Origin: Pseudothauera nasutitermitis
GTDB lineage: Bacteria; Pseudomonadota; Gammaproteobacteria; Burkholderiales; Rhodocyclaceae
Assembly (NCBI RefSeq): GCF_004801295.1
Contig: NZ_SSOC01000002.1
Location: 496,001-560,000 of the forward strand
DNA length: 64,000 nt
Reading direction: 5' to 3'
In this document: one piece after another, positions 17,807 through 27,663 of the stretch
How positions within the stretch are numbered: the stretch's first letter is position 1
Layout: each line of letters opens with the position of its first letter
Program-made: the position numbers and the translations under genes
Notes under the pieces: generated by a model
Told to the model about the DNA's origin: nothing
What the model saw: the letters and a program-made list of their open reading frames with translations, nothing else
The model's database searches: none

Positions 17807-18490
17807 TCAAGCGGTTTGCAGGCGGGCCGCCGCGGCGGGCGTGGCGTACTCGATGTCGTGTTCGTACTGGGCGTAGGCGCGCTGGTATTCCATGACGCGT
17901 GCCACCTCGTGGATGAACTCTGCGCCGTAGCCGGCGCGGCGCAGCAGGTGGAAGCCCAGCTCCATGCCAGCGCTGATGCCGCCTGCGGTGACGATGCGCC
18001 CGGCGTCGACCACGCGCGCACGGCTGATGCGGCAGGCCGGAGCGATCTCGGCCAGGCGGTCGATGGGGGTCTTGCCCAGGTGCGAGGACTCCAGCCGGTC
18101 CGGCTCCTTGCGGTTGGTAGCGGGCAGGCCGTCAAGCAGGCCCATCGCGCCGTAGATCCACGAGCCGGTGCAGACGCTGGTGAGCAGGCAGTCTTGCGGC
18201 AGTGCGCGGATGTAGCCATGCAACTTGCCGTTGTGCATCTCCTGGCGCGTGCCGAAGCCGCCGGGAATCAAGAAGGCGTCGAGCGCGGGCTGATCGCCCA
18301 GCGCGTAGCTGGGCAGCACGGTGAAGCCGGCCTGGGTGTGCACCGGGCGCATGGTCTCGGCCATCAGAAACACATCCAGCTCCGGATCGAAGCGCCGCGC
18401 CACGGAGAACACCCCATAGGGCGCGGCGTAGTCGATGACTTCGGCGTCCTTGAACACGTACACCCCGAGTCTGAATCCTGCCTTGCGCAT
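17807..18490 (-). CDS. DJ-1/PfpI family protein, isonitrile hydratase-like
   Basis: 227 residues from the ATG at 18490, set by AGGAGG 9 bases upstream. The fold is the GATase1-like/DJ-1 type: DAEVIDYAAPYGVF puts an Asp (D20) where isocyanide hydratases have one, and SVCTGSWIYGA gives the nucleophile Cys107 in its elbow. GlxA regulators share this fold but carry a C-terminal AraC DNA-binding domain that is missing here, so an enzyme is more likely than a regulator. It is the first gene of the cyanate operon, suggesting that a nitrile, isonitrile or similar C-N compound is processed with cyanate. The actual substrate is unknown. Confidence 0.75.
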   Translation of the reverse strand: MRKAGFRLGVYVFKDAEVIDYAAPYGVFSVARRFDPELDVFLMAETMRPVHTQAGFTVLPSYALGDQPALDAFLIPGGFGTRQEMHNGKLHGYIRALPQDCLLTSVCTGSWIYGAMGLLDGLPATNRKEPDRLESSHLGKTPIDRLAEIAPACRISRARVVDAGRIVTAGGISAGMELGFHLLRRAGYGAEFIHEVARVMEYQRAYAQYEHDIEYATPAAAARLQTA

Positions 18491-18580
18491 CACGGAGAAC
18501 CTCCTGGAAACTTGCTGGCTGACGGTTCCCATCATCCGCGCCGGGCCGGTGCGGCGGTATCGCGCGATCCGTGATTGTTC

Positions 18581-18598
18581 TGTAGTGCTGGCACTACA
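18581..18598. promoter_or_regulatory. Perfect 18-bp palindrome upstream of the cyanate operon
   Basis: TGTAGTGC-TG-GCACTACA is an 8-2-8 perfect inverted repeat, 91 bases before the start of the DJ-1 gene and 26 bases after the stop of the response regulator gene. Its symmetry suits a dimeric NarL-type regulator, such as the one encoded next door. The operon promoter itself could not be assigned. Confidence 0.6.
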
Positions 18599-18623
18599 CA
18601 GCGTGGCCGGCGCGGCGACCGGC

Positions 18624-19268
18624 TCAGCCCAGCAGATCGTGGCGGTTGGCGTAGTGGAGCAGTTCGACGATGCTGCGCACGCCCAGCTTGTCGAAGATGC
18701 GCGCGCGATAGGTGGAGATGGTGTTGCCGGACAGGCTCAGCTGCGCGGCGATGTCCGACACCGAATGGCCGCGCGCCAGCAGTTCCAGCACCTGGAACTC
18801 TCGGTTGGAGAGGCTTTCGTGCGGCGCGCGGGCCTCGTCGCTGCGCACGCTGCGGGCCAGCAGCTCGGCGATGGACGGCGTCACATACACGCCGCCGGCG
18901 GCCACCCGCTCGATGGCGCCGAACAGCTCGTCCGGCGAGCAGCCCTTGTTCAGGTAGGCGCCTGCCCCGGCACGGATCGCACGCACGGCGAACTGCGATT
19001 CCGGGTACACCGAGAGCATCACCACACCCACGGCAGGGAACTCGGCACGCACGTTCTTCAGCACGTCCAGCCCGTCGCGCTCGCCAAGGGCGATGTCCAG
19101 CAGCATCACGCGCGGCGCGCGTTCGCGCACCGCACGCAGGGCCGAAGCACCGTCATGGGCCTCACGGATGTCGCCAATGGCCGCATTCTCGGAGAGGATT
19201 TGCACCAGCCCGCGGCGGATGATCATGTGGTCGTCCACCACCAGCAGATCGATGCCGCACGCACTCAT
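18624..19268 (-). CDS. NarL/LuxR-family response regulator
   Basis: A 214-residue two-domain regulator. The receiver has the acidic pair in VVDDH (D12, D13), phospho-acceptor D58 in MLLDIALGERDG and Lys in AYLNKG. The C-terminal HTH (about residues 150-210) reads LSNREFQVLELLARGHSVSDIAAQLSLSGNTISTYRARIFDKLGV, a clear GerE/LuxR motif. The start overlaps the kinase stop by 4 bases (ATGA), so the pair is co-translated. The next genes downstream are the cyanate operon, with a palindrome in between, making this operon its likely target. Confidence 0.93.
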   Translation of the reverse strand: MSACGIDLLVVDDHMIIRRGLVQILSENAAIGDIREAHDGASALRAVRERAPRVMLLDIALGERDGLDVLKNVRAEFPAVGVVMLSVYPESQFAVRAIRAGAGAYLNKGCSPDELFGAIERVAAGGVYVTPSIAELLARSVRSDEARAPHESLSNREFQVLELLARGHSVSDIAAQLSLSGNTISTYRARIFDKLGVRSIVELLHYANRHDLLG

Positions 19269-20464
19269 GCGAGTACTTCCGGCAGGTTCAGGGTTACGCG
19301 GGTGCCCCGCCCCGGCCCGCTGTCCATGGCCAGTTGCCCGCCCAGCGCGCGGGCGCGTTCGTGCATGCCCAGCAGGCCGAAGCTGGTGGGCTCGGCCGGC
19401 ACCCGCATGCCGCATCCGTCGTCGGCCATCTCCAGCACCAGCGCCCGGCCCTCGGCACGCACATCCACGTCCACGCGGCCGGCGGCGGCATGGCGCTGCA
19501 CGTTGGTGAGCACTTCCTGGGCGATGCGGTAGAGAGCAGTCTCCGCCTCGTGTCCCAGCCGGCACCGCTCTGCCTCCGGTGCCACGCGCAGGCTGCAGCG
19601 CAAGCCGGTGCGCGTTTCGGTGTCCTGCAGCAGGTATTCCAGCGCCGCCCACAGGCCCAGATGATCCAGCACGCCGGGGCGCAGGTCGTTGAGAATGCGG
19701 CGTACCGCCCCCATCGCCCCTTGGCCGATCTCCAGCGCCGTGTCGATGTGGGTGCGGACCTTCTCGTCGGTGCCCAGGCGCCTGCGCAGCCAATTCAGCT
19801 CCAGTTGCATGGCGGTCAGCGAGGCCCCCAGGTCGTCGTGGATGTCGCGGGCGATGTGGGCCCGCTCCTCCTCGCGCACCCGGTTGAGGTGTTCGGAGAG
19901 GCGGCGCAGCGCATCGCCGGCCTGGCTCAGGCGCGTGTTGGCCGCCGACAGTTCGGCGGTACGCTCGGCCACCCGGCGTTCCAGTTGTTCGTGTGCGGCG
20001 CGCAGCGCGGCCTCGGTGCGCTTGCGCTCGGTGATGTCGTTGAAGGTGACCACCGCCCCCACCACCGCCTCGCCGTCGCGGATCGGGTAGGAAGCATATT
20101 CCGCCGGGAACGAGGAGCCGTCGCGCCGCCACAGCACTTCATCCTCCACCCGCACGCCACGCCCTTCCTTGAAAGCCTTGAAAATGCGGCAGTCGTGCAC
20201 CGGCATCAGGGCGGCATCGGGGTGGGAGTGATGGATCAGGTAGTGCATGTTGCGCCCGAGCACTTCGTCGGGCGTATAGCCGAGAATTTCCGCGCCGGCA
20301 CCATTGATGAAGATGCAGCGCCCGCGCAGGTCGATGCCGTAGATGCCCTCGCCCGTCGACTCCAGCAGCATCTCGAGCTGGCGCCGCCAGGCAGCGTGGT
20401 GGGAAAGATGGTGCAGGTCAGCGAACATGGCGGCTCGGAAAAACGTACCGCCGGTGTTTCGCAA
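19265..20464 (-). CDS. Soluble PAS-domain sensor histidine kinase (HisKA_3 type)
   Basis: 399 residues without membrane segments. A PAS domain covers about residues 25-145 (GIYGIDLRGRCIFINGAGAEILGYTPDEVLG), ending in the DITERKR linker; a coiled coil leads to the HisKA_3 dimerisation domain with His209 in EERAHIARDIHDDLGASL, then a HATPase_c domain with NVQRHA, DDGCGM and GLLGMHERA. It would sense a cytoplasmic signal. A start at the ATG at 20428 is equally possible. Cognate regulator is the overlapping downstream gene. The ligand is not evident. Confidence 0.92.
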   Translation of the reverse strand: MRNTGGTFFRAAMFADLHHLSHHAAWRRQLEMLLESTGEGIYGIDLRGRCIFINGAGAEILGYTPDEVLGRNMHYLIHHSHPDAALMPVHDCRIFKAFKEGRGVRVEDEVLWRRDGSSFPAEYASYPIRDGEAVVGAVVTFNDITERKRTEAALRAAHEQLERRVAERTAELSAANTRLSQAGDALRRLSEHLNRVREEERAHIARDIHDDLGASLTAMQLELNWLRRRLGTDEKVRTHIDTALEIGQGAMGAVRRILNDLRPGVLDHLGLWAALEYLLQDTETRTGLRCSLRVAPEAERCRLGHEAETALYRIAQEVLTNVQRHAAAGRVDVDVRAEGRALVLEMADDGCGMRVPAEPTSFGLLGMHERARALGGQLAMDSGPGRGTRVTLNLPEVLA

Positions 20465-20598
20465 GAACAGTGCCGGAATCGCCGGGAGGCCGTGCTGCGC
20501 GGCACGGCACGTTCCTCAGGCGGGCGCGCCCTCGCCCAGGGCACCATTTCGATGCATCGCACCCGGGGCGTGCCTCCGTGCGATGCACGGCGTAAACG

Positions 20599-20628
20599 CA
20601 CAACCCCCGGCCGAAGCCGGGGGTTGTG
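20599..20628. terminator. Hairpin terminator after the thiolase gene
   Basis: CACAACCCCCGGC and GCCGGGGGTTGTG form a perfect 13-bp stem with a 4-base loop. Reading leftwards from the thiolase gene it is followed by CGTTTACG, a poor T-tract. It separates the thiolase transcript from the kinase gene. Confidence 0.65.
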
Positions 20629-20667
20629 TGGTGCGCGGCCCCGCCGAAGCGGGCCGCAAACGAGGGC

Positions 20668-21849
20668 TCAGATGCGCTCGAAGATCGCCGCGATGCCCTG
20701 GCCGCCGCCGATGCACATGGTCACCAGCGCATAGCGGCCGTTGATGCGCTGCAGCTCGTACACCGCCTTGGTGGCGATGAACGCGCCGGAGCAGCCCACC
20801 GGGTGGCCCAGGGCGATGGCGCCGCCGTTGGGGTTGGTCTTCACCGGATCCAGGCCCAGGCCCTTGGAGACGGCGATGGCCTGCGCGGCGAAGGCTTCGT
20901 TGGACTCGATGACGTCCATCTGGTCCAGGCTCAGGCCAGCGCGCTTGAGCGCCAGCTTGGAGGCCGGGATCGGGCCTTCGCCCATGACGTCGTTGGGCAC
21001 GCCGGCGATGGCGTAGGACACCAGACGGGCGATCGGCTTGTAGCCGGCGCTGGCGGCCAGGGCGGCGTCGGCAAGCACGAAGAAGGAGGCGCCGTCGTTG
21101 ATGCCGGAAGCGTTGCCGGCGGTCACCGTGCCGTCCTTCTTGAAGGCCGGCTTCATCTTGGCCAGCGATTCCAGCGTGGTCGCGCGCGGGTGCTCGTCGG
21201 TGTCGAATACGGTCTCGCCCTTGCGGGTCTGCTGCACGATGGGCACGATCTGCGACTTGAAATGGCCGGCGGCGATGGCCGCGGCCGCGCGGTTCTGCGA
21301 TTCCAGCGCGAAAGCATCCTGCTCTTCGCGGCTGATGCCCCACTTGGTCGCCAGATTTTCGGCGGTGATGCCCATGTGGCCAACGCCGAACGGGTCGGTG
21401 AGCACGGAAACCATCATGTCGATGGCCTTGGTGTCACCCATGCGCGCGCCGGTGCGCAGCGCGGGGAGCAGGTAGCCGCCGCGCGACATCACTTCCACGC
21501 CGCCGCCGATACCGTAGTCGGCGTCGCCCAGCAGGATGGACTGGGCGGTGGACACGATGGCCTGCAGGCCGGAGGAACACAGGCGGTTGACCTGCATGGC
21601 CACGGATTCGTACGGCAGGCCGGCCTGGATGGAAGCCAGGCGCGGCACGTAGGCGTAGCGCGCCTCGGTGGGAATGCAGTTGCCCACGGTCACGTAGCTG
21701 ATCTGCTGGGGGTCGACGCCGGAGCGGGCAATCGCCTCGCGCATCACGGTACCGGCCAGATCTGCGGGTTCGATGTTGCTCAGCGAGCCGCCGAAACCAC
21801 CGATTGCGGAGCGCACCGCGCTCAAAACCACCACTTCACGATTTGCCAT
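20668..21849 (-). CDS. bktB: Acetyl-CoA acetyltransferase / beta-ketothiolase (BktB-like)
   Basis: 393 residues from the ATG at 21849 (MANREVVVLSAVRSAIG), with AGGGAG 6 bases upstream. The thiolase catalytic set is complete: Cys91 in NRLCSSGLQA, His349 in GHPVGCSGA and Cys379 in CIGGGQG. NGGAIALGHP and TGGRxxxx-type loops are normal. The N-terminus and the pattern GNCIPTEARYAYVPRLASIQAGLP resemble Cupriavidus BktB more than PhaA, so it may accept C4-C5 beta-ketoacyl-CoA; this is from memory of the family. It follows the CobD/CbiB-like gene by 21 bases. Confidence 0.85.
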   Translation of the reverse strand: MANREVVVLSAVRSAIGGFGGSLSNIEPADLAGTVMREAIARSGVDPQQISYVTVGNCIPTEARYAYVPRLASIQAGLPYESVAMQVNRLCSSGLQAIVSTAQSILLGDADYGIGGGVEVMSRGGYLLPALRTGARMGDTKAIDMMVSVLTDPFGVGHMGITAENLATKWGISREEQDAFALESQNRAAAAIAAGHFKSQIVPIVQQTRKGETVFDTDEHPRATTLESLAKMKPAFKKDGTVTAGNASGINDGASFFVLADAALAASAGYKPIARLVSYAIAGVPNDVMGEGPIPASKLALKRAGLSLDQMDVIESNEAFAAQAIAVSKGLGLDPVKTNPNGGAIALGHPVGCSGAFIATKAVYELQRINGRYALVTMCIGGGQGIAAIFERI

Positions 21850-21870
21850 CTGATACTCCCTCCAGGTCAA

Positions 21871-22797
21871 TCAACCGCCGACCCAGCCGGCAATGCCGAC
21901 CAGCGCCAGCAACAACAGGCAGAGCAGCAAGGCGCGCCAGACCAGGCCCACCGTGCTCTGCATGTAATCGGCATCGGCTTCCTCGCCGATCCCCATTTCC
22001 GGCCGTTCGAGCACCTCGCCCGAGCGGTGTACCGGCATGCCCAGCCGCACGCCCATGGCCCCGCCCCCGCTCGCGAGGAGTATACCGGAGGCCTTGTCGG
22101 CCCAAAGCATGGCCTGGGTACGCCAGCAGAACACCGCGTCCTCGAAGTCGCCGACCACCGAGAACGACGCGGCGGTGAGGCGTACCGGAACGAAATCGAT
22201 CACCTCGAAGGCACGCCGCGCGAAGCTGCCGAACTCGCCGAATTCCGCATCGCGCCGCTCGCCCCATTCCTCGGCGAAGTGGCGCGCGAGGCGGTACAGC
22301 ACCGCGCCGGCGGGCCCCGGCAGCACGATGAACCAGAACACTACACCGAATACGTTACGGTGCGCGGACACCAGCGCCTGCTCGATGGCCAGGCGGGCCA
22401 CCTCGCTGGAGCTGGCCTCCTGATACTGGCCGCCGCGCCATTCGCCGAGCAGCACGCGGGCGCGGTCCAGTTCGCCCATGCGCAGGGCGAGATGGATGTC
22501 GGTGAAGAAATGGCTTTCCTGCCGGAAGCCCATGGTGAGGTAGAGCACGCCGACGTTGAAGGCGAAGGCGAACAGCGGGTGGATCTCGCAGAGCAGCCAG
22601 TACACCAGCACGGTCGCCAGCGTGCCGAGGCTGACCACCAGCCACCAGGCGACGCGCCCGTTGCGGGCCTGGCCGTCGTTGAAACGCTCGGTCAACAGCG
22701 CGGACAACCGGCGCAGCGGGTCCAGGACAAACTGCTGCACCGGCAGCGGACGCACCTGCTCGATCAGCAGGGCAACGATCAGCGAGAAGAGCGTCAT
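21871..22797 (-). CDS. CobD/CbiB family membrane protein (AmpE-like)
   Basis: 308 residues from the ATG at 22797 (MTLFSLIVALLIEQVRPLP). The same frame has an earlier ATG at 22866 that adds a basic, non-conserved stretch. There are about four hydrophobic segments (near residues 55-100, 140-165 and at the C-terminus). The opening LIVALLIEQVRPL and the central NVFGVVFWFIVLPGPAGAVLYRLA are the shared core of CobD/CbiB-like and AmpE proteins. No other cobalamin genes are nearby, so a true adenosylcobinamide-phosphate synthase role is doubtful. Confidence 0.8.
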   Translation of the reverse strand: MTLFSLIVALLIEQVRPLPVQQFVLDPLRRLSALLTERFNDGQARNGRVAWWLVVSLGTLATVLVYWLLCEIHPLFAFAFNVGVLYLTMGFRQESHFFTDIHLALRMGELDRARVLLGEWRGGQYQEASSSEVARLAIEQALVSAHRNVFGVVFWFIVLPGPAGAVLYRLARHFAEEWGERRDAEFGEFGSFARRAFEVIDFVPVRLTAASFSVVGDFEDAVFCWRTQAMLWADKASGILLASGGGAMGVRLGMPVHRSGEVLERPEMGIGEEADADYMQSTVGLVWRALLLCLLLLALVGIAGWVGG

Positions 22798-22978
22798 TCG
22801 GGGTCGTCGGGGGTGGTATCGGGCCGCCGGCCCGCGCATGCGAGCCTTGCGCCGACGATACCACAACTGGGCGTCGGATAATCGCGCGGTGCGATGCCAA
22901 TGCCCTGTTCATGCGGCTTCGCACACGAAGGCGGGGCATCCGGACGACGTTTCCGATGAAGACCGGCGGGTAAACGTG

Positions 22979-23026
22979 CGCGGGGCGCACGGCACCGGCG
23001 ATCAGGCCGGCGCCGTGCGCCCCGCG
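22979..23026 (-). terminator. Hairpin terminator after yajQ
   Basis: CGCGGGGCGCACGGC and GCCGTGCGCCCCGCG make a perfect 15-bp stem with an 18-base loop that itself contains CCGGC/GCCGG pairs. It lies 17 bases after the yajQ stop on the transcribed (minus) strand. The T-tract is weak (CACGTTTACC). Confidence 0.6.
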
Positions 23027-23042
23027 TGTTTTCCTCGCCTGC

Positions 23043-23528
23043 TCAGTCGCGGAAGTTGCCGTACTGCAGCGGGAAATCGGTGATTTCCTTGCGCACCAGC
23101 GCGATGGCTTCCTGCAGGACATCGCGCTTGGCGCCCGACACCCGCACCGCGTCGCCCTGGATGGCGGCCTGCACCTTGAGCTTGCTGTCCTTGAGCAGCT
23201 TGACGATCTTCTTCGCCATGTCCTGCTCGACGCCCACGCGCACCTTCACTTCCTGCTTGACCTTGTTGCCGGAGACCTTCTGCACGTCGCCGTAGTCCAG
23301 GCAGCGCACATCGACCTTCTTGCCGGTCATCTCGGGCAGCAGCACGGCGGTCATCTGTTCCAGCTGGAACTGGCTGTCGGCGTGCAGGGTGAGCAGCTTG
23401 TCCACCTGCTCGATGCGCGCATCGCTGCCCTTGAAGTCGTAGCGGTTGGCGATCTTGCGGTTGGCCACGTCGACCGCGTTGCGCAACGCGACCTCATCGA
23501 CCTCGGACATGATGTCGAAAGACGGCAT
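23043..23528 (-). CDS. yajQ: YajQ family nucleotide/c-di-GMP-binding protein
   Basis: A 161-residue protein of two ferredoxin-like repeats. [34 protein letters not shown] is the signature N-terminus and [20 protein letters not shown] the typical end. Members bind nucleic acid in some bacteria and c-di-GMP in Xanthomonas and Pseudomonas, where they work with LysR regulators. No regulator is adjacent here. It is transcribed away from ppnP's end with a 15-base gap, so ppnP-yajQ form an operon. Confidence 0.94.
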   Translation of the reverse strand: MPSFDIMSEVDEVALRNAVDVANRKIANRYDFKGSDARIEQVDKLLTLHADSQFQLEQMTAVLLPEMTGKKVDVRCLDYGDVQKVSGNKVKQEVKVRVGVEQDMAKKIVKLLKDSKLKVQAAIQGDAVRVSGAKRDVLQEAIALVRKEITDFPLQYGNFRD

Positions 23529-23543
23529 GCTCCCCTCCCCGGC

Positions 23544-23867
23544 TCAGCCGAAATGGCAGACGTAGTGGTAGGGCTCGTCCGCCACCTCGATGTCGAAGGC
23601 GGAATTGCCCGGCACCGCGAAGGATTCGCCTGCGCCGTAGGTCTTCCACGCACTCTCACCCTTCAGGCGAACGCGGCAGTTGCCGCCCACGCCTTCCATG
23701 ATCTCCGGCGCACCGGTATTGAAGGTGAGGCTGGCCGGCAGGATCACGCCCACCGACTTCCTCGTGCCGTCGGCCAGCACGATGGAATGGCTGACGCACT
23801 TGCCGTCGAAATACACGTTGGCCTTGGTGGTGACGGCGACGCCGTCGAACTTCTCAGTCACGCTCAT
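23544..23867 (-). CDS. ppnP: Pyrimidine/purine nucleoside phosphorylase PpnP
   Basis: 107 residues, a single cupin-like domain (formerly DUF1255). [45 protein letters not shown] and the FEVPGNSxF-type motif (here [13 protein letters not shown]) match the family. It phosphorolyses diverse nucleosides to base plus ribose-1-phosphate. Slightly longer than E. coli PpnP (94). It sits between DUF2788 and yajQ on one strand. Functionally it links with the nucleoside transporter and guanine deaminase at 55-61 kb. Confidence 0.92.
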   Translation of the reverse strand: MSVTEKFDGVAVTTKANVYFDGKCVSHSIVLADGTRKSVGVILPASLTFNTGAPEIMEGVGGNCRVRLKGESAWKTYGAGESFAVPGNSAFDIEVADEPYHYVCHFG

Positions 23868-23880
23868 TGTTCGTTCCGTT

Positions 23881-24111
23881 CTACTCGATGCCCATGAACT
23901 TCTGGATCAGGGCCTTGGAAACAAAACCGACGAAACCCAGCCCCAGACCGATGAACATCCACATCGCACCGTACTTGCCCGCCTTCGACTCCTTCGCCAG
24001 GTTGCCGATGATGAACAGCATGTACAGGATCAGTACGGTGAAACCGACCTTGAGGGAGATGGACTCGAACTCTTCCAGGGTCAGACCGAAGAGGAAGATG
24101 TCGCTTTCCAT
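23881..24111 (-). CDS. DUF2788 family small membrane protein
   Basis: 76 residues. An acidic N-terminus ([23 protein letters not shown]) is followed by two membrane helices, [16 protein letters not shown] and [20 protein letters not shown], joined by the charged loop [10 protein letters not shown]. This is the DUF2788 pattern, common beside argG in betaproteobacteria. No function is known. It lies 13 bases after argG and 13 before ppnP, so probably one transcript. Confidence 0.88.
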   Translation of the reverse strand: MESDIFLFGLTLEEFESISLKVGFTVLILYMLFIIGNLAKESKAGKYGAMWMFIGLGLGFVGFVSKALIQKFMGIE

Positions 24112-24124
24112 GCCGGTACCCGCC

Positions 24125-25354
<1,230 letters not shown>

Positions 25355-25416
25355 GCTCTTTCCCTGTCTTCTGCTGTGTTGCCGACGCCCGCGCCCGCAG
25401 GCACCGTGATATTCAC

Positions 25417-25485
25417 GTAGGAGCGGGGCTTGCCCGCGATTCGTTGGCAAGCCGAACGCCGAATCGCGGGCAAGCCCGCTCCTAC
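25417..25485. repeat. REP-type palindromic element between argF and argG
   Basis: GTAGGAGCGGGGCTTGCCCG begins the left arm (25417-25443) and CGGGCAAGCCCGCTCCTAC ends the right arm (25460-25485); the arms are inverted copies differing by one extra G. The core GTAGGAGCGGGCTTGCCCGCGA is the well-known REP hairpin found in pseudomonads and relatives. It lies between the argF stop (25489) and the argG start, and on the minus strand would form a strong hairpin inside the argD-argF-argG transcript. Confidence 0.88.
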
Positions 25486-25488
25486 CGG

Positions 25489-26415
25489 TTAGTTCGCCTC
25501 CGCCCGGCCGAGCACCAGATACTCCATCAACGCCTTCTGCGCGTGCAGGCGATTCTCAGCCTCGTCCCACACCACCGATTGCGGGCCGTCGATGACCTCG
25601 GCGGTGACTTCCTCGCCCCGGTGGGCCGGCAGGCAGTGCATGAACAAGACATCCGGCGCGGCCACGGCCATCATTTCGGCATCCACGCACCAGTCGGCGA
25701 AAGCCTTCATGCGTGCTTCGTTCTCCGCTTCGTACCCCATCGAGGTCCACACGTCGGTGGTCACCAGATGCGCACCCTTGCAGGCTTCCAGCGGATCGGC
25801 GAACTGCTCGAAGTGGCCGGTGCCGTGCAGGCCGGCGCGCTCCGGCTCCACCTCGTAACCCGGCGGCGTGGAGACGTGCACCTTGAAGTCAAGCAACTCG
25901 GCGGCCTGCAGCCAGGTGTTGCACATGTTGTTGGAGTCGCCCACCCAGGCCACCGTCCTGCCCTGGATGGGGCCGCGGTGCTCGATGTAGGTGTAGATAT
26001 CGGCGAGGATCTGGCAGGGATGGTATTCGTTGGTCAGCCCGTTGATCACCGGCACGCGCGAGTTGGCGGCGAAGCGCTCGATGATGTCCTGCTCGAAGGT
26101 GCGGATCATCACCAGGTCGCTCATGCGCGAGATGACCTGCGCGGCGTCCTCCACCGGCTCGCCGCGCCCCAGCTGGGAGTCGCGCGTGTTCAGGTAGATG
26201 GCCGAACCGCCGAGCTGCTGCATGCCGGCTTCGAAGGACAGCCGCGTGCGCGTGCTGGCCTTCTCGAAGATCATCACCAGGCTGCGGTCGAACAGCGCAT
26301 GGTGCGGCTCGTAGCGCTTGTACTTGTCCTTGATCCAGCGGATGCGCTCGAACAGGTAATCGTACTCGTCGCGGGTGAAATCCTTGAATTGCAGGTAGTG
26401 CTTGAGTGCCGTCAT
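25489..26415 (-). CDS. argF: Ornithine carbamoyltransferase
   Basis: A 308-residue anabolic enzyme. The carbamoyl-phosphate loop [12 protein letters not shown], the ornithine/citrulline segment [12 protein letters not shown] and [12 protein letters not shown] are all intact. The protein starts [25 protein letters not shown], the usual betaproteobacterial N-terminus. It produces citrulline for ArgG. It begins 16 bases after argD. Confidence 0.97.
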   Translation of the reverse strand: MTALKHYLQFKDFTRDEYDYLFERIRWIKDKYKRYEPHHALFDRSLVMIFEKASTRTRLSFEAGMQQLGGSAIYLNTRDSQLGRGEPVEDAAQVISRMSDLVMIRTFEQDIIERFAANSRVPVINGLTNEYHPCQILADIYTYIEHRGPIQGRTVAWVGDSNNMCNTWLQAAELLDFKVHVSTPPGYEVEPERAGLHGTGHFEQFADPLEACKGAHLVTTDVWTSMGYEAENEARMKAFADWCVDAEMMAVAAPDVLFMHCLPAHRGEEVTAEVIDGPQSVVWDEAENRLHAQKALMEYLVLGRAEAN

Positions 26416-26431
26416 CGGTTTCCAGCCTTCC

Positions 26432-27604
26432 TCATTGCGCCAGAAAGTCGCGCACCACCGGGGCGAGCAGGCTCACCAGCGCCTGCGCGTCGTCCTTGCT
26501 GAAGATCAGCGGCGGCAGCAGGCGGACCACCCGCTCGGCGGTGACGTTGATCAGCACGCCGGCTTCCAGCGCCTTGCCGACCAGCACGCCGCAGGGACGG
26601 TCCAGTTCGATGCCCAGCATCAGGCCGCGGCCGCGGATATCCACCACGCCCGGCACGCCGGCCAGCGCTTCGGCGAAGCCCTTGCGGATTGCCGCGCCGA
26701 CTTCCTCGGCGTTGGCCATCAGGCCGTCGGACTCGATGACCTCCAGCGTGGTCAGGCCGGCCGCGCAGGCCAGCGGATTGCCGCCGAAGGTGGAGCCATG
26801 GTTGCCCGGGCCGAACAGGCCCTTGGCCAGGCCGGCGGTCAGGCAGGCGCCGATCGGCACGCCCGAGCCCAGGCCCTTGGCCAGCGTCATCACATCGGGC
26901 TGCACCCCGGCATGCTGCCAGCCGAACCACTGACCGGTACGGCCGACGCCGCACTGCACCTCGTCGCAGATCAGCAGCCAGCCGCGCTGGTCGCAGATCT
27001 CGCGCAGTTCGCGCTGGAACCGGTCGTCAGCGATATTGATGCCGCCCTCGCCCTGGATCATCTCGAGCATCACGGCGACCACGTTGTGATTGTGCTCGGC
27101 GACCGAGCGGATGGCATCGATGTCCTTGTACGGCACGCGCACGAAACCGCTCACCAGCGGCTCGAAGCCAGCCTGCACCTTGCGGTTGCCGGTTGCCGAC
27201 AGGGTCGCCAGGGTACGCCCGTGGAAAGCGTTCTCCATGACGATGATGGTGGGCAGCTCAATGCCCTTGCGATGGCCGTGGAAGCGCGCCAGCTTGATCG
27301 CCGCCTCGTTCGCCTCACAGCCGGAATTGCTGAAGAACACCTCGTCCATGCCGGACAGCGCGGCCAGGCGGTCAGCCAGGCGCTCCTGCAGCGGAATGCG
27401 GTACACGTTGGAAGTATGCAGGACACGGCCGGCCTGCTCGGCAATGGCCTTCACCAGACGCGGATGGTTGTGCCCGAGCGTGGACACTGCGATCCCGGAG
27501 AGGGCATCCAGGTAGCGTTTGCCGGCCTCATCGTGGATCCACGCGCCGTCGCCGTGCGTGAAGGCCACGGGCAACCTGGCGTAGGTGTTCATCAGATGCG
27601 ACAT
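26432..27604 (-). CDS. argD: Acetylornithine aminotransferase
   Basis: 390 residues from the ATG at 27604 (MSHLMNTYARLPVAFTHGDG); a second ATG four codons later is possible. It is a class III PLP enzyme: NSGCEANEAAIKLAR for cofactor phosphate, LICDEVQCGVGRTGQWFGWQ with the PLP-contacting Asp, and the Schiff-base Lys in VMTLAKGLGSGVPIGA. It converts N-acetylglutamate semialdehyde to N-acetylornithine and may also act as succinyldiaminopimelate aminotransferase. It leads the argD-argF-argG run and carries an attenuator-like hairpin in its leader. Confidence 0.95.
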   Translation of the reverse strand: MSHLMNTYARLPVAFTHGDGAWIHDEAGKRYLDALSGIAVSTLGHNHPRLVKAIAEQAGRVLHTSNVYRIPLQERLADRLAALSGMDEVFFSNSGCEANEAAIKLARFHGHRKGIELPTIIVMENAFHGRTLATLSATGNRKVQAGFEPLVSGFVRVPYKDIDAIRSVAEHNHNVVAVMLEMIQGEGGINIADDRFQRELREICDQRGWLLICDEVQCGVGRTGQWFGWQHAGVQPDVMTLAKGLGSGVPIGACLTAGLAKGLFGPGNHGSTFGGNPLACAAGLTTLEVIESDGLMANAEEVGAAIRKGFAEALAGVPGVVDIRGRGLMLGIELDRPCGVLVGKALEAGVLINVTAERVVRLLPPLIFSKDDAQALVSLLAPVVRDFLAQ

Positions 27605-27635
27605 GGAAAACCCCGACAAAGAGGAACCATAAAAC

Positions 27636-27663
27636 GCACACGGCGGCTGAAGCCGCCGTGTGC
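27636..27663 (-). promoter_or_regulatory. Terminator-like hairpin in the argD leader
   Basis: On the minus strand GCACACGGCGGCT and AGCCGCCGTGTGC form a 13-bp perfect stem with a 2-base centre (effectively a tight loop after opening a pair), followed by GTTTTATGG. It lies 32 bases before the argD ATG, with no minus-strand gene upstream for it to terminate, so it would act within the argD leader itself. Confidence 0.5.

Noticed and set aside
17807-18490. GlxA-type AraC transcriptional regulator
   Set aside because: The DJ-1-like domain is present but the protein ends at 227 residues with no C-terminal helix-turn-helix, so an enzyme is favoured.
18491-18623. Sigma-54 promoter for the cyanate operon
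   Set aside because: CTGGCAC within the palindrome looks like a -24 element, but it is on the wrong strand and no GC occurs at the required spacing.
21871-22797. Cobalamin biosynthesis gene cobD/cbiB
   Set aside because: Family resemblance exists, but no other cobalamin gene is nearby and the linked gene is a thiolase; kept as a family-level call only.
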